Of a DNA stretch of 13,537 bases, positions 1 to 4,611 are shown piece by piece. Under the pieces are notes generated by a model. That model was given only the letters and a program-made list of their open reading frames with translations, ran no database searches and was not told where the DNA came from. Both the position numbers and the translations under genes were made by a program. Position 1 is the first letter of the stretch. The number at the start of each line of letters is the position of its first letter. Origin of the DNA: Acidobacteriota bacterium (GTDB taxonomy: Bacteria; Acidobacteriota; Terriglobia; Terriglobales; Acidobacteriaceae); the NCBI GenBank assembly GCA_028873155.1, contig JAGWML010000057.1, forward strand, positions 1 through 13,537, written 5' to 3'.

Positions 1-1209
1 GAGCGCAATCGTTGCGACGCGATCGACAGCGCTCGCAGCCGGTTGACCCTGCGGGGGATGCAAGGCAAGCAGGGCGCGGATGCGTGCGAGGTCCTGCATC
101 ATGGACTGACGCGGGCTGCCATCGGGTAGCAAAGGCGCGAGATGCAGGACGATGTTGGCGGCGGTGAAGTCGCCCTGAATGAGTTCGGGCACGGCGCGGC
201 GGCCGGCGATGAGGTTGGCCATGGCGACGTGGGGCACGGTGACGACGCGCTGGGCGATGGCGTAGGTGAGGGGCGAGACGCGATAGACGACGACGAAAGG
301 ATTGCCGATCAGCGCGGCCTCGACGGTGGCGGTGCCGCTGGCCACGACGGAGGCGCGGGCGTGGAAGAGCGCGGCGCGGGCTCCGCCTGCGGTGGGGGCG
401 ACTGCGCCTTCGGCGCCGCTGTCACGGATGAGGCGAACCGTCACGTCGCTCCCGTGCTCCTGGACAAGGCTCTGGGCCAGGCTGCGCTGCTCCTGCGTGA
501 GGGTGGCTGCGAGGGGAAAGAGAAACTGCGCCGTCCCGGTTTGCTTGATCAACAGGCGCGCTGCGCGCAGCATCTCCGGCAGGTTGGCGCGAATCTCTTT
601 GGCGCGGGAGCCGGGGAGCAGACCGATCCATTGCGCGGCGAGGTCGAGCTGGTGCTGGCTGGCGAAGTCGGCGCGGGAGATGGAGGGCAGCGGCAGATCG
701 GCGAGGGGATGGCCGACGAAGCGGGCGCGGACGCCGTGGTCCAAGTAGAACTGCTCCTCGAAGGGGAAGATGACGAGCATCTCGTCGATGTACTTTTGCA
801 CGAGCTGGATGCGGTGCTTCTTCCAGGCCCAGAGCTGGGGGCTGACGAAGAAGAGCACCGGCACGCCGAGCCGGTGGAGCTGTGCGGCGAGGCGGAAGTG
901 GATGTCGGGGAAGTCAATGAGGATGGCGACGGTGGGCGGGCGGCGACGAATGGCGGATTTGAGCTTGCGGAACTCGCGGTAGATGCGCGGGAGGTGGTGG
1001 AGGACCTCGGTGATGCCCATGACGGCCATGTCCTCGGAGCGGACGATGCGGTCGAGTCCGGCGGCGGCCATGCGATCTCCGCCCATGCCGTAGAAGGCGG
1101 CGGATTTGCCGCTGGACTGGAGGCGGGCGCGGATGGCGGAGATGAGCAGGGCGCCGTAGTGCTCGCCGCTGGCCTCACCGGCCGAGATGAAGAAGGTTGG
1201 CTCGGACAT
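1..1209 (-). CDS. lpxB: Lipid-A-disaccharide synthase LpxB, C-terminal end outside window
   Basis: This GT19 glycosyltransferase joins UDP-2,3-diacylglucosamine and lipid X to make the lipid A disaccharide at the inner face of the cytoplasmic membrane. I translated the minus strand codon by codon from ATG at 1209. The frame is open for all 403 codons to base 1, so the stop lies outside the window. That is already the usual family length of about 380-400, so little is missing. Visible hallmarks are the N-terminal SAGEASGEH (residues 9-17), LIDFPDIH with Asp99 in the place of the conserved catalytic aspartate, SPQLWAWKKHR (from 123), LLPGSR (197-202) and the donor-site stretch ASGTATVEAAL (290-300). 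Upstream there is no other in-frame ATG close by and only a weak GAGGG-like ribosome-binding site. No other lpx gene lies in the window. Recognition is firm; only the 3' end is unknown. Confidence 0.96.
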   Translation of the reverse strand, partial: MSEPTFFISAGEASGEHYGALLISAIRARLQSSGKSAAFYGMGGDRMAAAGLDRIVRSEDMAVMGITEVLHHLPRIYREFRKLKSAIRRRPPTVAILIDFPDIHFRLAAQLHRLGVPVLFFVSPQLWAWKKHRIQLVQKYIDEMLVIFPFEEQFYLDHGVRARFVGHPLADLPLPSISRADFASQHQLDLAAQWIGLLPGSRAKEIRANLPEMLRAARLLIKQTGTAQFLFPLAATLTQEQRSLAQSLVQEHGSDVTVRLIRDSGAEGAVAPTAGGARAALFHARASVVASGTATVEAALIGNPFVVVYRVSPLTYAIAQRVVTVPHVAMANLIAGRRAVPELIQGDFTAANIVLHLAPLLPDGSPRQSMMQDLARIRALLALHPPQGQPAASAVDRVATIAL

Positions 1210-1355
1210 GGATGCGCGGACCCTCGCTCCGCGCTCGACCTAATGATAGCGGGTTTGCGGGAAGGCGCAGAGCGGAGCGGCGAAGGCGAAGAAACGACGC
1301 ATTCGTCCACCGAAAAACATGCTAGCGAATTGTGGAACGCGGCAAATTTTCTGAT

Positions 1356-1464
1356 GGGGGGGTGGGTATTTCTTTTGTCCGGTAAGTGGTTTGTTTGGAA
1401 CGGAGAGGTGGAGCGAAGGGGCGAAAAGGCGAAGATATGACGCAGGACAGGGGGGTGGGTATTT
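1356..1464 (+). repeat. Pair of G-rich direct repeats, GGGGGGTGGGTATTT
   Basis: The 15-mer GGGGGGTGGGTATTT occurs at 1357-1371 (with an extra G in front) and again at 1450-1464. The copies are 93 bases apart in the same orientation, and TCCGG follows each within a few bases. The G runs could form unusual DNA structure, and on the lpxB-sense strand they read as C-rich tracts in the leader region. Whether this is a dispersed repeat or a local duplication cannot be told from one window. Confidence 0.55.
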
Positions 1465-1480
1465 TCCGGATGGATCCGGA
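1465..1480. promoter_or_regulatory. Perfect 7-2-7 dyad, possible operator
   Basis: TCCGGAT-GG-ATCCGGA is a perfect inverted repeat with two central bases. It directly abuts the second G-rich repeat and lies about 255 bases upstream of the lpxB start. A 14-base match in a fixed dyad is more than expected by chance in so short a stretch, and it has the size of a dimeric repressor site. No regulator can be assigned, and the distance from lpxB is large. Confidence 0.3.
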
Positions 1481-1766
1481 CGGGCGGTGATGTCTGGCGT
1501 TGTGCTCCGGCCTCACTGCGCGCGCCGTGCGGGGCGAAAACGGCTCGAGTTGGAGTGGAGAGTGCGGCATGGTTTAATTATGCGCGATTGGCGGAATTAG
1601 ACTGCAAAACCGGACGGGGAGAATTGTGAATGGAATGAGGTATTTAGAGGAAATCTGAAGCAATGTGGGCTTGACAGCAGCTCTTAGCTGCCTGCTCCGG
1701 GGAGCTTTTGGGCGGCGGGATGGGATTTGAGCTTTCCCCGGTTTCAGAAGAGAAACATGGGCATCT

Positions 1767-1842
1767 GGCATGGGGCCATCGGAATGTGGGAGTGAGTTGA
1801 TCCCCACTCATGCGCAGAAGACCCGCATGAATGGGGCACCCG
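1767..1842 (+). repeat. REP-like palindromic repeat, copy A
   Basis: This copy matches the one at 3299-3374 over about 76 bases in the same orientation. Its core folds as CCCCA (1802-1806) with TGGGG (1832-1836) and CATGCG (1809-1814) with CGCATG (1824-1829), separated by a 2x2 internal loop, and it is followed by CACCCG. This is the layout of an extragenic palindrome: imperfect stem, short loop, conserved GGGGCACCC end. In the sister copy the stem has a seventh pair (GCGC/GCGC); here one right-arm base has become C and breaks it. It forms the left border of the accessory island. Confidence 0.75.
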
Positions 1843-1856
1843 GCCGCGCTGAAGGC

Positions 1857-2011
1857 TTCTCCCGGCAAACGGTCGCGCGGATGTTTCGGGAAGAGCGGGG
1901 CGTCACGATCTTGGAACGCCCGAGCGGATGCACAAGCGGAGCTATCGCAGTGTCCGCATCCCTCGTGCTGTGTATGAGCGAGTGGTCAAGGGGCTGACGG
2001 TTGAGAAAAAA
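1857..2011 (+). pseudogene. Frameshifted remnant of a helix-turn-helix-like protein
   Basis: Two adjacent frames give one continuous protein-like string. 1857-1922 encodes FSRQTVARMFREERGVTILE then RP. From 1925 the next frame encodes RMHKRSYRSVRIPRAVYERV followed by VKGLTVEKK. One missing base near 1923 would join them through a glutamate (ERPERMHK). The SRQTVARMF part looks like a helix-turn-helix recognition helix, and the basic RSYRSVRIPRAVYERV tail resembles the C-terminal part of small DNA-binding proteins. No start codon or N-terminal helices remain, because copy A of the REP-like repeat lies directly upstream. The family is recalled from general resemblance, so the function is tentative; the frameshift reading is stronger. 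Confidence 0.45.
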
Positions 2012-2044
2012 ACCCGGCGTAAGATAAGAGCAACGTCGCCTTTC

Positions 2045-2051
2045 AAGAGGA
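2045..2051 (+). promoter_or_regulatory. Ribosome-binding site that favours a GTG start
   Basis: AAGAGGA ends directly before the ATG at 2052, leaving no workable spacing for that codon. It is six bases upstream of the GTG at 2058, which is a normal distance. The protein from GTG begins MSSLVEELQRDAL, which also suits the conserved N-terminus of the family better. Further upstream, TTGAGA (2001-2006) and TAAGAG (2025-2030) with an 18-base spacer form a weak promoter candidate. Confidence 0.55.
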
Positions 2052-2057
2052 ATGCCT

Positions 2058-2969
2058 GTGTCTTCTCTGGTCGAAGAGCTTCAACGTGACGCCTTGGACG
2101 CCAATGCCAAGGTGAGTAATTTACTGCGAAAAGCGAAGACTATCGCGGTCAAACTAGAACTCCCCGAACTTGAGCAATGGGTAGAACATGAACTGAATGG
2201 CTACCCGGATGGCGATGTGCCGGACTATCGGGTTATTGTCGGGCAGGTTAAAGGGTGGAACCCCTTTCACGGTTGGCAGCCAGTTATTTTCGGGGACCGA
2301 AAAACAGAAGAGACGTATTCAAGGCGGCGAATTCACCAGAAAATTGCTGAGTTGGAGAATGCAGTTGAAAAGGCGAATGGCGGCACGCTGACCATCCCAT
2401 TTAATTCCTACGGAATTCAGTTATTGAGAGACAAAACGGGATTTGATTCTGACTTTACGCTGATGGTGAACGGTAGTCATGTAGTGGGGCTGTTGGAAGC
2501 GGTTCGTAATGCGTTGCTTGAATGGGCACTTAAACTTGAGAAGTCGGGCATAAGGGGACAAGGCATGTCATTCTCGGCAGACGAGCGCAAGAAGGCGCAT
2601 GAAGCGCAAGCCGTTTACAACATCGGAATGATTGAGACGTTTACAGGGAACATGGGGTCCGGTAGCGGCAACTTCAGTGTGGAAGGGAACACAGTTAACG
2701 TAATGCCCAAGGCCGCTATTGAATCGCTGGTTCGCAAGATTCGGGATAACGAGACTCAACTAGGACTAGAGCCTGAGTCCACTCTGGAGCTGCACCAAGC
2801 CCTAGACGGCCTCCAGACCGAGATTGAGGCGACGCAACCGAGTGCAAAGCGAATCAATGGATTTTTGGCTTCCATCCGTGGCATAGCTGAGAAAGCAGCG
2901 GGGAGTCTTGTCGCTCAAGGCATCCTTTATGAGCTAGGCAAGCTAATGCACTTGGCAGCCCACCAATAG
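2058..2969 (+). CDS. AbiTii-type abortive-infection-associated protein
   Basis: From GTG 2058 the product is 303 aa. The first ~170 residues look like the AbiTii domain: an opening SSLVEELQRDALD helix, a second helix with VKLELPELEQWVEHELNGY (31-49), the PDYR...VKGWNPFHGWQPVIF block (56-78), and VRNALLEWALKLEKSGIRGQ (149-168) leading to a GMSFS turn. A glycine-rich stretch (TGNMGSGSGNFSVEGNTVNV, 196-215) links to a helical C-terminus ending in a mildly hydrophobic helix (AGSLVAQGILYELGKL). AbiTii domains are known from phage-defence contexts, but the biochemical activity of this protein is not evident and I see no nuclease motif. It stands alone on the plus strand between two REP-like repeats. 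Base composition differs from the neighbours: counted samples give 53% GC (2161-2220) and 37% (2401-2460), which suggests acquisition by transfer. Domain recall is good; the defence role is inference. Confidence 0.8.
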   Translation: MSSLVEELQRDALDANAKVSNLLRKAKTIAVKLELPELEQWVEHELNGYPDGDVPDYRVIVGQVKGWNPFHGWQPVIFGDRKTEETYSRRRIHQKIAELENAVEKANGGTLTIPFNSYGIQLLRDKTGFDSDFTLMVNGSHVVGLLEAVRNALLEWALKLEKSGIRGQGMSFSADERKKAHEAQAVYNIGMIETFTGNMGSGSGNFSVEGNTVNVMPKAAIESLVRKIRDNETQLGLEPESTLELHQALDGLQTEIEATQPSAKRINGFLASIRGIAEKAAGSLVAQGILYELGKLMHLAAHQ

Positions 2970-3082
2970 GCCGGTCTATCAGTGTTCCAATAACTGACAT
3001 GGATCATTGCCACATGAGGCTTATGGCCGAAAGCCAAGCGAAAGCGCAAGCGGCCGAACAGGACGGCACTCTGGGTATTGCG

Positions 3083-3303
3083 CAGAGGCTCCGCCTTTGG
3101 CTCGCTCAGCAGAATGTGCACCTGTTCGGGCATGAGGACGTAACCGAAGAGAAGAACTGGTGGCGCCGGCGAACGACTTCGAGGATGTCAAGGAACACCT
3201 TACGCGAGTGGTCGTTGTCGAGACAGCGCAGACGGCGGTAACTGCTGAAGGTGAGGAAGTGGTGATTGCCCTCATTCTGGCACCGTTTCAATCGGCTGGG
3301 CAT
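3083..3303 (-). pseudogene. REP-associated tyrosine transposase (RAYT), truncated and frameshifted
   Basis: Starting at ATG 3303 the minus strand reads MPSRLKRCQNEGNHHFLTFS, then SYRRLRCLDNDHSRKVFLDI and LEVVRRRHQFF. This is the typical N-terminus of IS200-like/RAYT transposases of the Y1_Tnp type. At about 3150 one base is missing. The reading resumes in the next frame as FGYVLMPEQVHILLSEPKAE (3148 downward) plus PL, ending near 3083. After that no RAYT similarity is visible, so the C-terminal half, with the catalytic tyrosine region and the usual RYYDFNV and HRNP motifs, is gone. The normal MPEHVH or MPNHVH motif reads MPEQVH, so the first histidine of the HUH metal site is lost as well. 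RAYTs mobilise or maintain REP sequences, and repeat copy B sits exactly at its 5' end. The gene is dead. Confidence 0.82.
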
Positions 3304-3374
3304 GGGTCCATCGGAAGGCGGGAGTGAGTTGACTCCCACTCATGCGCAGAAGACGCGCATGAATGGGGCACCCG
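3299..3374 (+). repeat. REP-like palindromic repeat, copy B
   Basis: This is a direct repeat of 1767-1842. The core stem is CATGCGC (3341-3347) with GCGCATG (3355-3361), seven perfect pairs around loop AGAAGAC. Outside it CCCA (3335-3338) pairs with TGGG (3364-3367), and CACCCG follows. A second small hairpin, GGGAGT-GAGTTG-ACTCCC, lies just upstream of the core. The repeat overlaps the first five bases of the RAYT remnant, the classic position of a REP beside its own transposase gene. Confidence 0.78.
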
Positions 3375-3483
3375 CAAACGGTGATATATTCGCTTGCACA
3401 TGAGAGCCAACATCGAAAGTCCGAATATAGGCTCGCGCAGCTGGCATCCGATCCAGACATTAGATGTGAGCAATCCCATTACG

Positions 3484-4185
3484 ATGAAGCCTGCGCGCCT
3501 GCTGGATCGATACTTCTATTTCTTTATGTCGCTGCTGATCGCAGCAACCGTGATATACGGCTTTAGCCAAACGGTGGAACAGCGCCTTATCCACGCCGTG
3601 CCCTCCCGGCCTTTCCTGCTCTATGTACATGGGGTGATTTTCTCGGGATGGGTGGCTTTTTTCTTCTTCCAGTCTCTCCTGATTCGAACGCACAATGTGC
3701 GATTGCATCGCACGATGGGCTGGCTCGGCGTCGCTCTAGGCAGCGCTGTATTCGTGGTTGGCATCTGGACCGCGATCGTGATGTCGCGCTTCAGAATCCT
3801 TCACTTTCAAGGAAGAGGCGCAGTCCAGAATCTTGGGCTTTCGTTCTATGACATCGGAGCGTTTGGCGTTGCATTTGCGCTGGCAATGGTGTGGCGGAAA
3901 AGGCCTGAGTATCACAGGCGGCTGATCCTGGTCGCAACCTGCGCCTTGACGTCTGCGGCGTTTGGCCGTTTTCCGGCTCACCTGATGCCGCAGCATTGGT
4001 TCTTTATCGGTGTGGACCTGCTCGTTGTGCTTGGGGTCGTGCGCGATTTGATCGTTAGCCGGCGCATTCACCGCGTATATCTGATCGCTCTTCCTGCGTT
4101 CGTCCTATGCCAGTGCGCCGTGATGTATGTGCTCTTGAGCCGGCCTCCCTACTGGACAAAGATCGCGAACGCAATTCTGCGCTGA
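3484..4185 (+). CDS. Polytopic membrane protein of unknown function
   Basis: From ATG 3484 the product is 233 aa with about seven hydrophobic segments (roughly 11-27, 46-66, 78-99, 119-137, 145-160, 169-188 and 198-216). Several histidines sit at segment edges in patterned contexts: LYVHGVIFSGW (46-56), LHRTMGWLG (74-82), PEYHRRL (141-147) and AHLMPQHW (155-162). Such paired histidines are seen in small haem- or quinone-linked membrane proteins, but nothing here proves a cofactor. The overall look (VHG..F..W..FF..Q..L, then LHR..G) recurs in uncharacterised bacterial integral membrane proteins. A longer version starting near 3394-3400 would add an unconvincing hydrophilic leader of about 30 residues, so I prefer 3484, although no clear ribosome-binding site precedes either start. 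It stands alone between two repeat regions. Confidence 0.75.
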   Translation: MKPARLLDRYFYFFMSLLIAATVIYGFSQTVEQRLIHAVPSRPFLLYVHGVIFSGWVAFFFFQSLLIRTHNVRLHRTMGWLGVALGSAVFVVGIWTAIVMSRFRILHFQGRGAVQNLGLSFYDIGAFGVAFALAMVWRKRPEYHRRLILVATCALTSAAFGRFPAHLMPQHWFFIGVDLLVVLGVVRDLIVSRRIHRVYLIALPAFVLCQCAVMYVLLSRPPYWTKIANAILR

Positions 4186-4230
4186 CCAGAAGGACTCTGG
4201 TTTGGTGGTGAGCCGGGCTGGCCCCGGTTT
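4186..4230 (+). terminator. Weak double hairpin after the membrane-protein gene
   Basis: Directly after the stop at 4185 come CCAGA-AGGAC-TCTGG (4186-4200) followed by TTT, and then CCGGG-CTGGC-CCCGG (4213-4227) followed by TTT. Each stem has only five pairs and the T tracts are short, so termination is plausible but weak. Confidence 0.3.
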
Positions 4231-4321
4231 CAGGCGAGATTGTTTCCCGTAGGAGTGCCAGCGGTCCCTCGCTTTTGGGGGCCGGGGATGCGTGCTCGCG
4301 GGGTCGGGAGGGTTGTGCTTG

Positions 4322-4362
4322 CCCACCCTAAACGCAAAAGACGTGTTCAGGATGGGGCACCC
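4322..4362 (+). repeat. REP-like palindromic repeat, copy C (diverged)
   Basis: CCCACCCT (4322-4329) pairs with AGGATGGG (4349-4356) apart from one C/A mismatch, with a short ACG/CGT inner stem, and the copy ends in GGGGCACCC. It has the same general design as copies A and B, but the inner stem sequence and loop (CAAAAGA) differ, which shows that stem and loop vary while the GGGGCACCC end is kept. Confidence 0.65.
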
Positions 4363-4373
4363 GCGCGGGGATG

Positions 4374-4571
4374 GGTTCGTGGTTTCCCACCCAATGCGCG
4401 ATGAGGCCGCGCATTGAATGGGGCACCCGGGGGTTGTGGCTGGGATGAAAGAGGAGTGTTGAGGTTCGTGGTTTCCCGCCCAATGCGCGATGAGGCTGCG
4501 CATTGAATGGGGCACCCGGGGGTTGTGGCTGGGATGAAAGAGGAGTGTTGAGGTTCGTGGTTTCCCGCCCA
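4374..4571 (+). repeat. 89-bp tandem duplication carrying REP-like copies D and E
   Basis: Units begin with GGTTCGTGGTTTCCC at 4374, 4463 and 4552, an exact period of 89 bases. The third unit is only a ~20-base start before diverging. Each full unit holds a REP-like hairpin. In unit 1 CAATGCGCG (4392-4400) pairs with CGCGCATTG (4408-4416) around ATGAGGC, followed by AATGGGGCACCC. In unit 2 the same stem carries C to T at 4497, which turns one G-C pair into G-T. The rest of the unit (GGGGGTTGTGGCTGGGATGA and onward) is identical in both copies. The near-identity implies a recent duplication. Confidence 0.85.
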
Positions 4572-4603
4572 TGTCGCCCGCTGGCCGGTATGGGTGGGGC
4601 ACC
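4564..4603 (+). repeat. REP-like palindromic repeat, copy F, at the 3' end of the VWA gene
   Basis: CCC-G-CCCAT (4564-4572) pairs with ATGGG-T-GGGG (4590-4599), and CACC follows. The inner sequence is unlike copies D and E although it continues directly from the third, partial 89-bp unit. It starts eight bases past the stop codon of the minus-strand VWA gene, so in that transcript it would form a 3'-end hairpin that could shield or end the message. There is no T tract, so a Rho-independent terminator is unlikely. Confidence 0.6.
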
Positions 4604-4611
4604 ATCGCGCT

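Larger units (their letters stand above)
1210..1766. other. Gene-poor interval upstream of lpxB
   Basis: I see no convincing gene here. Open frames on both strands lack recognisable protein character, and the plus-strand frame that enters it from 142 is the antisense of lpxB. Contents worth noting are two copies of a G-rich 15-mer (near 1357 and 1450), a perfect dyad at 1465-1480, and adjacent hairpins at 1677-1691 (GCAGCT-CTT-AGCTGC) and 1694-1705 followed by TTTT. The hairpins look terminator-like on the plus strand but have no plus-strand gene before them. The lpxB promoter must lie here on the minus strand, but I could not pick it with confidence. The short string CCCCGGTTTCAG at 1736-1747 recurs at 4222-4233. 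Confidence 0.5.

Noticed and set aside
142..1440. 432-residue open frame on the plus strand
   Set aside because: It is antisense to lpxB, whose full signature set is clear; the Gly/Ala/Asp/Glu-rich composition is typical of a shadow frame in high-GC DNA.
1587..1605. tRNA-Leu-like string (ATTGGCGGAATTAGACTGC)
   Set aside because: It resembles a D-arm only; no acceptor stem, anticodon arm or T-arm can be built around it.
4374..4571. Possible CRISPR array
   Set aside because: The period is 89 bases with the whole unit repeated and no unique spacers; it is a tandem duplication of REP-like units.
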